NCBI RefSeq assembly: GCF_012489685.1
Contig: NC_080041.1
Location: forward strand, 98,133,205 to 98,197,204
Reading direction: 5' to 3'
Length of the DNA: 64,000 nucleotides
Origin: Lotus japonicus
Lineage: Eukaryota > Streptophyta > Magnoliopsida > Fabales > Fabaceae
The notes under the pieces were generated by a model that was not told where the DNA came from, searched no databases, and saw only the letters and a list, made by a program, of their open reading frames with translations. A program made the position numbers and the translations under genes. Positions 1 to 11,649 of the stretch are shown here, piece by piece. The first letter of the stretch is position 1, and every line of letters starts with the position of its first letter.

Positions 1-340
1 TATGGTCCTCACATAAAAGTTTATGTTCATCTCTGAGGCAGCTTATATTGGTAGGGAAGGTTACACTCATGACTCATGACTGCTTGTGATTTCAACATAT
101 GTTCCACCTTTGTCTATGTAGAGTGGGAGGGTTCTACATATGATAAGTCATCATTGTATTTTTCCCGTCCTCCTTAGGGTATGTAATATTGGCATCTTAT
201 AAATATATGACATTGATATACTTATGTGATAATATTTTATTATTTCGTTTCCAAAGGATCCCCTCCTTGCTATTCATTGCGAACATCATTGCCCTTTCTT
301 CCCTACAGCGCAAGCTCAAAATCCTTTCCATAAGTTATAG

Positions 341-499
341 ATCTCCAATGCTGTCACAACTGGGAATTGTGATTTCCTTGCCAGGAAAACAGTCAAGATC
401 CTTCACGATAATGCACGATTTCGTGGTCATTGGGAGGAGTTTCAGATCCAAAGAGAAAGGGAATCACTTGTTTTGCAAAGAGAAAGGGAATCACAGTAA
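341..499 (+). other. Coding-like remnant at left edge, unidentified
   Basis: This frame is open between a TAG at 338 and a TAA at 497 and gives a charged peptide ending in two copies of QRERES. The repeat arises from a short tandem duplication of CAAAGAGAAAGGGAATCAC (starts near 450 and 476). It could be the last exon of a plus-strand gene that begins left of the window, or a transposon remnant. I do not recognise the peptide. The rest of 1-1034 shows no gene; 600-1034 probably contains the 3' untranslated region of the minus-strand MAK16 gene. Confidence 0.2.
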
Positions 500-1034
500 A
501 GAGAATGAGAAACCATCTAGAAAAATGCAAAGTGGTTCAACACTGGTGACTCAAACGCTCATGGATTTTGGCTCAAAGAATGAATAATAGCTCTAAATCA
601 GGAACAAAACCATATTTCATTTTTTAAGAGCAGTTAATCAAAATATCACTTTCTTCTTTTCACACCAGGGAAAAAAATTCCAAACAGTGGAACATCCATA
701 AATAAAATTTGTTGGAAAATCATGTAATCTCTTTCAACCAAAATCGTGAAGATCCACGTAATACAAAATTTGAAAAGTAACATCCTCAGTGGATGTAGGA
801 TTGAGATGTTCGCTTTATCCAACAAACTTACACATGACAATTGCCAACACAGATTTTCTTTATAACAAACTGAAAAATCTGAAGGAAAAATAAAATGTCT
901 ATAATTTAGAATCCAGTGCGGAAAAAAAATTCAGTGCCCCACCCTGAAGTGCAAACTAATTAGAAGAATTAAAAATTAAAACTCCATTCTCATATACCAG
1001 ATTTTCTCCTATCAATAACCAATGTGAACTGCAA

Positions 1035-4000
1035 CTACATCACCAATCTTTGTCTTTCATCAGCATCCTCATGCTCCACCTGAAAACAATGAAAATTAAT
1101 GTTGTAATACCAGGCACGGAACCTAATTATTTGTTGAAAATTAACAAGAAAATTACTCCACAGAGTGCATTTAGATTTACATAAAGGGTGCAAAAGAAGG
1201 ATAAGAAAGGAACTAAGAGACGATTAGAGATAATAAGTTATGTGGCGAGGAATAGAATAAAAATGTTTAAGATGAGAGTAAAAATTGGGGTGCCAAAAAT
1301 TTATGGTAGTTAAATTGACACCATAGAGCACTCATCTCTTTGGTATTTCTTCTGCTTTTCAAAAGTTAATCCTAAAATTAAAGCTGGTACCAATTGGTGC
1401 TTTTTACTCTTCAAACACATGAATATTAACAACAAAATGTTTGGCATAATCATTTATTACAACTCAGTTAGCAGAGCATACAAAGAGCCTAAACTGAGTA
1501 ATATAAAGCAAGCAAGAGAAAGGGAATGAGCAGGGATTTGATCGGTTCACATAATTTGTCAGAATATGGATAAAACATGCACATACAACATACTGAAGTC
1601 AACAGGATTGGCTTTGTCAATAACTTGCAAAAAAATAGAAGCATGTGTGCCCTGTTCTCATTGGCAGAAGAACTCAATATTTGTTTGGATATATTTCTGA
1701 TACTTAAAAATATGATATTTTTATATTGGTTCCTTACTAGTTACTAGGTTGTTTTTTGGGACTAAAACCACGAGTTTCAAATATTCAAAGACTAATTAAA
1801 GAGGGACTAATTTAAAAAATTGGCATATTTAGGTGCAAAAACATATTCAAGTCTAAAATATTTCTGCAACTTACCAGCAGCATATACACCCTAAGTTGTT
1901 GTTCACAGAAATTAATTCATAGCAGCACAAAAATCGAACAGCATTTAAATGAACAGACCATTTTTATAGAGGAGAACAGTATATAATTACCTCAACAAGG
2001 ACCCTTGCCTTCTTCTTTGATTTAGAATCAAGGATGTCCTTTTCATGTCTCTTTGAAGCTAAAGTCATTTTCCTTCTTGCTCTCCTTTGATCAAGTGCTT
2101 CTGCCTCCTCATCATCAGTGCTTCCAGCTGCATTAGTAGGACTTCATCAGGCTTTTGCTTTTTAATTCTGTACGTTTCAAACTTTTCCCAAACTCACAGA
2201 GAGCTTGCTTCTCATAATAGGCTCTCTCATCCAACAACAAAAAAACATAATCCAACATAACTGATAACACAGGCAACACAGCTGTCTCGTGATCCCCGTG
2301 CAGGAATCCACATTGTATATGACTGGTAATATGCATTTTTCTGGCGGGGTAGAACTTTGTATATTTGCAACAGAATACATTATACATGCGATCGTAAATC
2401 TATGATTCAAAGGACACAGACTTGGAAAATCTGACTACAACATCAGAACTAGAAGAAATGAAGATATAATGCAAATTACGAAAGTAGAAATTATGCAGCC
2501 AAAGAAATTTTCATCTGGAATATTCAGCACTTATTTTGAAGTTGAAAAATATCAAACATGATACGACTCTCTTATTTGTTATGTTTACCCATGTCAGTGC
2601 AAAACATGGGTTACATGACTCACTTAACTATCATATCATGCACACCACTATTTCAATACCCAAAAAAAAGGGCGACTCATAATTTAACATGCAAAAAATA
2701 CGCAATATGTATTGCAAAGCTTCAAAAGTAAAATTACCATTTTCATTCTCATCACCATCACCGCCCTGAGACTCAAAACCATCAAAATCTTCTATGTCAT
2801 CTTCCTCTCCAGATTCATAACCTTCAACAAATTCTACTGGATGATCCTGTTCAATTCAAAAACAAAATTAAGAAATTAAGCATAGGCAACAAATTCACTA
2901 GTTATATTTCAAATAGTTTTGATTAAGCACAATTGGCAGCAGAGAGAAATGGATTAATAAATACAAACCTCTTCATCCTCAGGTTGAATTTGCTGAGCAT
3001 CAGCAATAATTTCTTTAATAACTTCTTCACGGATGTTCACAATACCATAAACTTGTTTTTGAAGGCGTTCTACCAGCTCTTTTTTAATAGCCTAAGCAAT
3101 ATTGAAAACTAAAAATGAGAAAACCGAAGACAACATAGAATTTAATGAGCACCGGTAAAATTAGGAATTCACTATAGAACCTTATCTAACACAGCTGCTA
3201 TTTCAGCCTTTGCTTCTCTTCTAGCTTCTCTCTTTTGCTCCTTCCTTGGAAGTGTCTTTATTTTCTCCCTGTAAATCAACAACCACAGTAACTAACATGA
3301 TAAACCAGGCTACTGTTATAGAGAAACTGCTATGAACAACAGCCTAAAATATAGAGTAAGGAGACGAAATTGTTATAATAATGTAAATTTATAAGTGTAT
3401 TCAAAAGGCTGTACCCGAAAAAAGTAAAAGAAATAGGCAATATGCAGAAATGGATGAATAAGTTCTCAAATTCATAAGCAATATTACTTGGGATTTGGGA
3501 AAAACATGCATACAGACTTAATAAATAAAATGTGAGATTGTAACAGATCCTACCTCAATTATAACATCATATTCAAAATAATACACACACGTAAAATAAC
3601 AAAGATCTGAAGAATATCCATAAGGACACAACACTGAAATAAAATTTGATTCAAAATCTGGACTGGACAAGGGAACTTATCACGAAACTAAATGAGGTCA
3701 AACTGATTGTTGATTAACAATAATAATAATCTCGTTATGTTTGAGGGTGAGGCATATGATCACAATATATCATTAAATACTCAGAATGGCTGAATAGTGA
3801 ATACATTAACAAGTCCTATACGAGACATACTTCTACTGATATAAATATTCTAAATACATAAATAGACAATGTTTTGGGTGCATTACAAGTGACTGTTTTC
3901 AAAAAGTGTTTCTTAATTAAACAAATATGGTGCAGGAAGCCAACAGAAAGAAGTGGGATAAAGTTGGACGGAAAAAAATCAATCAAAATATAGGTTGCCA

Positions 4001-6318
4001 ACTTCTTTCCAATGTATTTTATCCTCTGATTAAGAAGATAGGATGCCTCTCATTCACTAACTACCAAGTCCCTCCTTTGGGTGTCAAATTACCAAATAAA
4101 AAGGTCGTAAAACTACATCTAACAACTGGAAAAATATATTCTTCTGAAACTGAGGTAATATTACATCCCCTAAAGTTGATGTTTCAGCACCAGAGTTAAG
4201 TATAACTGTAAGAGGATCAGTGTTATCAAATCGCGATCGCGGACCATCGCGGTGAGCTAAAAATCCGCTATTTCAGCCGCTATTTGGCGGAAAATAGCGG
4301 GAATAGCGCGCTATAGCAGGCAATAGCGGTGTCGCGATTAGCCAAAAATCCGCTACGCTATAGCCGCATAACGCCGCTATTTGATAACACTGACGAGGAT
4401 GCCAGCAAAACATCTATTTGGCTTCTCTAGATGCCAAAAAGGATGTCCAGTAATGCAAACATAAATGTAAAACATATGTGCCCTTAATTTTCTCTGGAAT
4501 CCATACACCCCATCGGTTTGTGGACACCTATCTATGGCATACCCTCAATAAATTGATGTGTTTGAAATTGAATCTACATGAGATTGTATATATAAAACAG
4601 CAAATTAAGGGCTTGTTAGATTATTGTTTCCTGAAATAGTTTATTTTTTAAAAGCAGGAAAAGAAAAGAAAAATGTTTGACAGAAGCTATTTTAAAAACT
4701 GTTCGTAAAAACGGTTTTTATTTTCTTTTTCTTTTTTTCTTCTTTTTTTTCGTCAAAAACAGGTTTTAAAAATTGTCTCGGAAAATATATTTTAATCCAG
4801 AAAACTGAGAAGGTAATCAAACAAATGTTAAGTCTTGGATCAGTTCCATAATTTCAAGGCACAAGAAAAATTGAGCCTAAATAGTAATAATATGCCATTA
4901 GCAAATCATTATTCAAAATCAGATTTAAAATTATAGGGCTTTTAATTTTTACTTCATCTGCTAAAGTTCTTCTGACTCTTATTCATTCACAGAAAATTTT
5001 AGTGCTAGTCTGGGTTGAAAAAAATGTTTTCATTTCCTGTTTTCACCAATACTTACAAAATACAACTTTCTTTTTATTCTTTTCTCCTGGTTTCAAAGAT
5101 TTTTCCAGAAAATAATGACAACAATAAGAAGAGTTACAATATTTCCTTCACAACTCTGTAAAAGTAAGAAACAAAATGAAAACAAGGTAACATTTTTGTA
5201 ATTATCAATGAAAAAGAAAATGATAACTGATAATATTTTATCAAAATATTTCCCACACTCACGAACATAGAAAATTGCACTTACCAAATTAGCTATTCAA
5301 ATATTCAGAATCAAAATGTAGGGGGGGGGGGGAATTGAAATTTAGAGCATCTGTAACACAAGCTCCACATAGAGAAATAAGATATTGCTTAACAAGATAG
5401 AATAAAATGCAACTGAAAATTCACTTTCAAACCTTGTCTTCAAAGCAAGTTTCCTCATACGTATCCGGTATTGGGTCATTTTGGTCAAACGTTGTTTGAT
5501 CTTGTGTATAAGAAGCTTGGGCCAATACATCTGCCAATGCGGAAAGGTCAGGCAAGCAACCAATCTCAACAATTACTTAAAGTAAAAAGTCAAATATATT
5601 AATATTGTAAAACAATACAAATATGCAGTACCAGATGTTTGTCAATGACTTCAAGCGCCTTCTCATAATTCCTAGGCAGCTTAACTCTTTCCCACAAATC
5701 CTTTGGCATATGAGCTCTTTCTATAGTTTTCATGTAAAGATAAAACACTCCTGCAGCATCCAATGCAATTATATCATTATTTGCATGATCTTCCACAAAT
5801 TCCATAGTCCCCATTGATTGCATTTCCATTCATAAGGATATAACCATTTAATCATTGATATGTTGCATACAACCAGCTAATTTATTTCATGTGGGCAAAA
5901 AAAAAAACACAGAACTTTAACTTCTTCTAAACTGAAACGTGCAGATTTACTCACACCCCACAAGCATTTGACTACTTTGCAATATGCATTAATTCTAGCT
6001 GACACCTAACCCAGAAAGAAAAAGGTGGGTAAGCATAAGTACCATTGTCATCTCGAATGGTGGCGTAACGACTATTAGCTAAAGGGCAGGAGCTTCGGTT
6101 ACAGAGTCCAGTGACGTTGTAAGGGTTTCTACATAAAATCACCGTCGGAATTCTGAACAAAATAGAAAAAGAAAGAGAAAAGAGGCGTTAACAATTTGAA
6201 CTAGTAACAGCACAGGAAAATCCATGATTATGAAGAGGGTCTGAAAAAAAGTTTACTTGGCCATGTAACTGCAATGGTTGTGCCTGATAACTTGCCATAT
6301 AACCTCATCGTGCTGCAT
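1035..6318 (-). CDS. MAK16: MAK16-like ribosome biogenesis protein, nine coding exons
   Basis: The coding exons, in transcript order, are 6318-6257, 6152-6043, 5750-5632, 5530-5433, 3268-3181, 3091-2969, 2846-2738, 2127-1991 and 1079-1035. All junctions are GT-AG and all phases agree, giving 891 nt (296 aa), the usual MAK16 length. The start [15 protein letters not shown], the block [16 protein letters not shown] and the block [11 protein letters not shown] are hallmarks of the family. The N-terminal part is the L28e-like fold, with Cys16, 28, 38 and 43 as likely metal ligands. The C-terminal Mak16 domain becomes acidic near residues 205-240 and then Lys/Arg-rich, as expected for a nucleolar protein. 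Family knowledge places MAK16 in early 60S pre-ribosome assembly. Intron 4 is about 2.2 kb and holds a hAT MITE and a run of 12 G. No break is seen. Confidence 0.95.
4218..4392. mobile_element. hAT-type MITE (175 bp) in a MAK16 intron
   Basis: The ends are inverted repeats CAGTGTTATCAAAT and ATTTGATAACACTG. The flanks AAGAGGAT (4210-4217) and ACGAGGAT (4393-4400) form an 8-bp target duplication with one mismatch, as hAT elements make. The interior is a dense set of GCTATT/AATAGC/CGCGAT motifs in both directions and has no coding capacity. It is related to the element at 13725-13865. Confidence 0.8.
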
Positions 6319-7313
6319 CTTTGAAGCAAGTTTTTTAAGGTCCTACTTCTGTGTTGTGGTTTAAGGGAGCGTCAGCTTCACCAGTGCAGTCTGAAACACC
6401 TTAATTATATAATTTTAGTTAAATATCCTTCGAATAAGTAACATAATTATATACATTTATAATAAAAAACAAAACTTTCTTACTGAATCACAACTCAAAG
6501 TGTTCTACCTTCTTATTCTATTGAAATTTGGACAGAGTTCACACTGTTTTATCAGTTCCTCAAATGTAGAAAGAACCTGTCGACAAGAAGGTCAGCAGTC
6601 AGAATTGAAGAATACACAATATCAATAATCATATATACATATAGATATGATACACATGAAGAAATACATATGTTAAACATCCATTCAATAAAGACCTTGA
6701 TTCAGCTTGAGTCGGCGTATAAATATACCATGAACTTGGGACAAACTTTATCCCCCATCTACCTAAAGACAACATTTTTTTGAGATTGAAATATCTCATC
6801 CCATTTAAAAAGGGTGAAACAACATATTTCATCCAAAATTATACTATTCTTTCTTCATGGTGGCTAACATATCGATTTAATTCACTTACTTCGATCATGC
6901 ATACAAATCACTCGTCGGGCCAAATTCAAAGATGTCCTCATGTGAAAGGTTCCACTTCTCATAACAATGAGTAAACAATATTCATCACTACCATACAAAT
7001 AAAATTCATGTAACTTTCAATTACATTCACAAGGGCATCCAAGGATTTTTGATTCAATCCATGTAGTCCTTTAATGTCAAACACTAAACACATTATTCAG
7101 CTAAAAGGATTGTAACTTTATAGTTTACTCCAAGGTAAGAAAAAGCCTACTACACTGATTTCACAGTCCAAAAGCTCTTTTCAAAGGAAACCCATTAAAA
7201 AAACGATAAATCTAACTTATAGATAATAGCAATAAAATTCATATTCTTGAAGACAGCAGATTGGAAGAGAAAGGGGTAAAAAGGCAAGGCAACATGGTGT
7301 GGCTGAAGCCTAC

Positions 7314-7480
7314 CTGATAGCAGAACAGAAGCAGAGCGCAGAACGCAGAGAGAAGAGGAAAACAGGACGAGCTCGCCGGAGAGAGGCGGAGATAGCGGCG
7401 GTGGGGACTTGAGAGAGCAGGGAGAAGGAGAGGCGTAAGCTGCCTTCTAGGAAGTGAGGCAAAAGGGTTCATCTAGGTTT
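7314..7480 (-). other. Probable 5' leader exon of the MAK16 gene with upstream ORF
   Basis: This GC-rich, purine-rich stretch ends at a donor (CAG then GTAGGC, boundary 7314/7313). A matching acceptor TTTCAG at 6391-6396 would join it to a second leader segment, 6390-6319, just before the MAK16 start. A minus-strand ATG at 7472-7470 opens an upstream reading frame of at least 50 codons in the leader, which could damp translation. The transcription start is inferred. Only about 220 bp separate it from the edge of the hAT-like insertion at 7706, so the promoter is short or extends into transposon sequence. Confidence 0.45.
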
Positions 7481-7752
7481 TTATTTCCTCTTAAATTCCA
7501 AATTTGCCCCTGAAATCTTCCCGACCATGGTGGTCATGGGTTTGGATGGACCCGAACCCGATCATCCAATCAATTCTTTCTTTTTTTTTCATTGAATCAA
7601 TTCAATTAGTTCAAATTTGTATAGTATCTTTCCAATGTATAAAACAAAAATTGTATGGTTTTTCTTTGTGTCCAGACAAATAAAAACAAACACTGCACTA
7701 GAGCGTAGAACTGTCAATATGGGTTACAACTCACGAGTCAGTTTGATGAGTT

Positions 7753-7924
7753 GGCTAAATGAGCCGAGTTGGGTCAGTCAAAATTTAGCTCGAAAAGAAC
7801 TTGGTTAGTGCAACCCGACTCGTTTAACCCGCTGGGTTGGCTAAATGAGCCGAGTTGGGTCAGTCAAAATTTAGCTCGAAAAAAACTTGGTTAGTGCAAC
7901 CCGACTCGTTTAACCCGCTGGTCA
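7753..7924. repeat. 86-bp direct tandem duplication
   Basis: Two adjacent copies (7753-7838 and 7839-7924) begin GGCTAAATGAGCCGAGTTGG and differ at very few positions. They lie in the left subterminal part of the hAT-like element. Confidence 0.85.
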
Positions 7925-7977
7925 GCGGGTTAAGCGAGTCAATCTGTTGGTTAGAGGTATTTTTCATTAAAAAAAAA

Positions 7978-9603
7978 GGCTTAATTGCAGTTTTGGTCCC
8001 TGATCTAACATGATTGTGCAAAAGTGATCCCACATATTTAAAACGAGCGGTCAATGTCCCTAACGTTTGTGTCGTGAGCGATTTTAGTCCTTCCGTCCAC
8101 TTATGTTAGTTGACTAACGGAATTGCTGACGTGTCCTTCATTAATTGACATGGCCATGTTGTGTCCCCCTGCCACATAGATAAATAATTATTAAAAAAAA
8201 ATTTCCCAAATTAAAAATTTCATCTTCAACCTTCAGTTTCCATCTTCTTTAACCAGAAAATCATATTCAACCTCCATTTTTCACCTTCTTCAAAGGCACA
8301 AAAGGAAACTTAATCTAAAATCAAAACCAAACGGCTCTTGCACCTTTGAAAGAACTGTTATATTTTTCTTCTCAGATCTGGAACTAGACCTCCACCCCCA
8401 AGACCACCACCCCAAACCCCAACCACACCACGCCACCACCACTTAACAAGACGCACCCACCTTTGTCCCCTCTCTCACCAATCCCTATAATGAAACCATT
8501 TTGGGCGAGAGGGAAGAACCCAACCCCAGCAACGACAGCAATATCAACAACAACAGATCGAGTGATGGAGTCATAGATCTATGGGAGAATAATGGAGTCC
8601 CAGATCCGTTTGCGTGGGTGTGAGAGGAGGAAGATGATGGCTAGGGCGAGGATATGGAGGAGCGATGTGAAGGTTCGGTGGGTAAAATTAATTTTCTGGA
8701 TTTGTGTTTGATTTCTGGAAGGAGAGGGGGTTGGGTGAAGGGTTTTGTGGTCTCAATCTCTCAATCTGGGTTTCTGAAAGTACAAATTTTATGTGTTATG
8801 CGTGAATGTTGGTGATTTACTTTGCAGGTTGTGCTATTGTGTTTCTTAACCGGTTTCTGGTTTTAAACGATGAACGAATAGGTTTCTGAGTCTGAACGAA
8901 CAGGTTTCTGGGAACTCAATTGATTTTTCGAGAGGTTTGGAGCGATGGGGGGTATTGCCAAGGACATGGATTCTGGTACTTTCTGAGTGTGTATGGGTTT
9001 TTGGATTTTCCCCTTTGTTTGTATACTGGGCGTATATGGGTTTTTGGTTTCTTTATTGTAATAATTCCTAACATATATTGAAGAAAATTGTAGCCAGCCT
9101 CTTGTCTGTTTTAGATCATCGGCTTCTTATCTTTAACATTTCGCCATTTTAATGTAAAAGCCCCCTGTATGATTGGAAAGCCATGGAGAATGAATGATAC
9201 TTATGGTGGATATTGGATAAGTTGCATAAATTATGGGTGTGTTTGAATTTATTAGTGTTTCTGTTTTTTTCTTTTTCTAAAGATCAAGATGAATGAGTAT
9301 GATGATGATAATGAAGATGAAGATTTAAAGACAGTTATGATTTGCTGGGATGAAGAAGAGGTTGGGAAAATTTGAATTCATAATAATATTTTAATTATTT
9401 ATCTATGTGGCAGGGTGACACAACATGACATGTCAATTAATTAAGCATACGTCAGCAATTCCGTTAGTCAACTAACAGAAGTGGACGGAAGGACTTAAAT
9501 TGCTCACGGCACAAACATTAGGGACATTGACCGCTCGTTTTAAACATGTGGGATCACTTTTGCACAATCATGTTAGATCAGGGACCAAAACTGCAATTAA
9601 GCC
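7978..9603. mobile_element. Non-autonomous Mutator-like element (1.6 kb)
   Basis: The element starts GGCTTAATTGCAGTTTTGG and ends with its inverted copy. Inverted repeats of roughly 220 bp are visible (about 7978-8200 and 9385-9603). It sits between nine A residues on each side (7969-7977 and 9604-9612), consistent with a 9-bp target duplication in an A-tract. Its terminal GGCTTAATTGCA is shared with the autonomous-type element at 17301-22781. The interior contains a C-rich stretch near 8390-8480 and a short frame MNEYDDDNEDEDLKTVMICW starting near 9290 that could be captured sequence. No transposase is present. Confidence 0.85.
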
Positions 9604-9611
9604 AAAAAAAA

Positions 9612-10140
9612 ATTATTTGGTTCGAGTGGCAGTGAACTCTAATGCTTTGTTTGCAGCGCACGTGGTCATTATCGTCGACAGTAATTGGAACCCGATTGTC
9701 GGGAGAATGGGATGCACGGCTGTGATTCGGGATAGTTCTGGGAATTGGATCCCTAGAGTTTTGGTTAGCTACAACCGTGGTAGTGCTTTCTTGGTTGGGC
9801 TTATGGCAGTGGAGCTGGGTTTGAGTCATGTTGTTGAGCTTGGGTATAGGAACGTCGTGTGCCAGTTAGATTGCCTTCAAATCATCACTCTCCTGCAAAC
9901 ATATATGGATATTGCTCATTTTTTGGGATCGGGAAGTAATTGGACGTGTGTGTGCTGCAAAGAGTAGTTTACAAAGTTGTCAATTGCTTCATAAAAACCG
10001 AGAAAGGAACAATACGATAGACCAACTAGCTCGTGAAGCTGGTAGAGTTGGTTCTCAATTAAGATGTGGACGAGTCCACCACCCTTTGTTTATGCATCAT
10101 TGTATTTGGATAATGTTAGATAGTCCTGTTTCCTTTTGCT
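9612..10140 (+). pseudogene. LINE-type RNase H domain fragment (RVT_3-like)
   Basis: Translation shows GCTAVIRDSSGNWIPRV, then an alpha-helical AVELGLSHVVELGYRNV with QLD, and, after a shift of frame near 9930, HKNRERNNTIDQLAREA. This order (GxGAVIRDxxG, then ExLD, then H..RE.N..AD.LA) is that of the RNase H-like domain at the end of plant L1-type elements. At the third position here, Gln precedes Leu-Asp. The fragment has no start, no reverse transcriptase and at least one frameshift, so it is a dead 3' relic inside the hAT-like element. Confidence 0.7.
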
Positions 10141-10832
10141 GTTAATCTTCCTCTTGGAACAAAAAAAAAATTAAAGGTTAGTTCTAACGATTATTTATAG
10201 ATAAAAAAAATGAAAAGTCTTATTTCTTTAAATTGAGTCAAATTTTTGTGTTTTATTTATTTTTATTCCATTATTTAGCTCATTTCAAATGTGACAGTAA
10301 AATATTGTGTTGATAAATCATGTTAATTAAATTCTTTTACTATATATCAAATGCGACAGGGTTATAAAAAAAGTGACAGATAAATAATTGTGTTGATGAA
10401 TCTCTTGCTTATGAGTTGATACCAATTTCTATAGGTATATTTTTGAAATTATTTTTTATAACATTTATAACATTTTTTAATCCAATTTCTTTATTTTCCA
10501 TATTTTTTTATATTTATTTCATTCAACACGTGAGTCAGTCTGCGAGCTCGTAGTGTGCCAGTTTGGATTCATATTTTTCTAACTCGTCAAAACCCCGGGT
10601 TGACATAACCCAACTCGCTTTCAACCAACCTGTGACGGGCTAGCCCATCCGAGTTGGGCTAGCCCGTACTGACAGCTCTATTAGAGCATCACAACACCTC
10701 CTATTAAGGAGTGGAACTAAGTCCTTGGGTGAAACAAAGCAATGACCACATTGCAAACACAAGCTACAGGCTGCCAACCAATCCGTACAAGAACTGGCTT
10801 CCTTACGGACTTGTCGGAACGAGATATTCTAA

Positions 10833-11646
10833 GACCATTCACAATGGTTAAACAAGAAAAGTTTTGTTTACCCCTTTTTTACCCCACTTTTTCTCTTCCC
10901 AACACTCCACATCATCTTCTCTCTCCAATTCAACAAACTCTCAACAATTACCCACTCCAATGGTTTTCTCTCTCAACACCCTACCCCACCACTCACCCTA
11001 CCCCACCACTTTTTATTTCATATTTTTATTTAATTTTATATTATTGTTTTTATTATTTACATAAAATTACAATTATTATTTTAATTAAATTAAATAATAA
11101 ACACTCAACAATTTTTTTTTTACTATAGACAATAATTTATTTTATTTCCTTAACCAAAAGAAAAGCTAATAGAAAGATAATAAGATGGTGAGAGAGATAA
11201 TAAGAGAGTGAAAAAACTTGGTTTTTTTTTGTGTCCAAATCAAACGAACCAAGTCTCTATTTATAGAGAAAAAAAAAATCATGAATTTTGGTATATTTTT
11301 TTTTTCAGAAAATATTTTTTTTGATGAAATAATTGAGTTTAAAAGATAAGGATAAAAGAAATCCGGACAGCCAACAGAAACGTGACACGTGGCGGCTGTA
11401 GAAAAAAAAAATTCCTCCCTCCTCCCAGGCGCGTCACGCGCCTTGTCTGGCCGTGTGGCCCACGCGCCTGGGAGAGGCCATCCGGACGCTGACGCGTGGC
11501 GTGCAGCAGGAGGCTCAACAATGTTGAGGAAGCTCAACATTTTACCCGTTTCTCTCTCCTCCCAATCACTCTCAACAAAGTTTCACACCCATTGCAACCC
11601 CTAAACAAAACTCAACAAACATTTTAAACATCCATTGTAAGTGGTC
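10833..11646. mobile_element. Tourist/PIF-Harbinger-like non-autonomous element (0.8 kb)
   Basis: The ends GACCATTCACAATGG and CCATTGTAAGTGGTC are inverted repeats. The flanks are TAA on both sides (10830-10832 and 11647-11649), the 3-bp target type of PIF/Harbinger elements. The interior is mostly AT-rich but holds a GC-rich core (11380-11500) with a 12-bp stem, TCCCAGGCGCGT at 11423-11434 against its complement at 11462-11473. No open frame resembles a transposase. Superfamily assignment rests on the TAA duplication. Confidence 0.6.
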
Positions 11647-11649
11647 TAA

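Larger units (their letters stand above)
7706..10680. mobile_element. hAT-like element of 3.0 kb, nested and rearranged
   Basis: The left end TAGAACTGTCAATATGGG and the right end CCCGTACTGACAGCTCTA are inverted repeats with three mismatches in 18. The 8-bp flanks are CTAGAGCG and TTAGAGCA, which match at six positions and fit an old hAT target duplication. Subterminal ACTCG/CGAGT and GGGTTGG motifs recur near both ends. No hAT transposase is visible. The interior holds a Mutator-like insertion (7978-9603) and a LINE RNase H fragment, so the element is non-autonomous. Insertion order is inferred from nesting. Confidence 0.6.

Noticed and set aside
10742..11128. 128-codon plus-strand frame
   Set aside because: It crosses the left end of the Tourist-like element and becomes Tyr/Phe/Ile low complexity from T-rich DNA.
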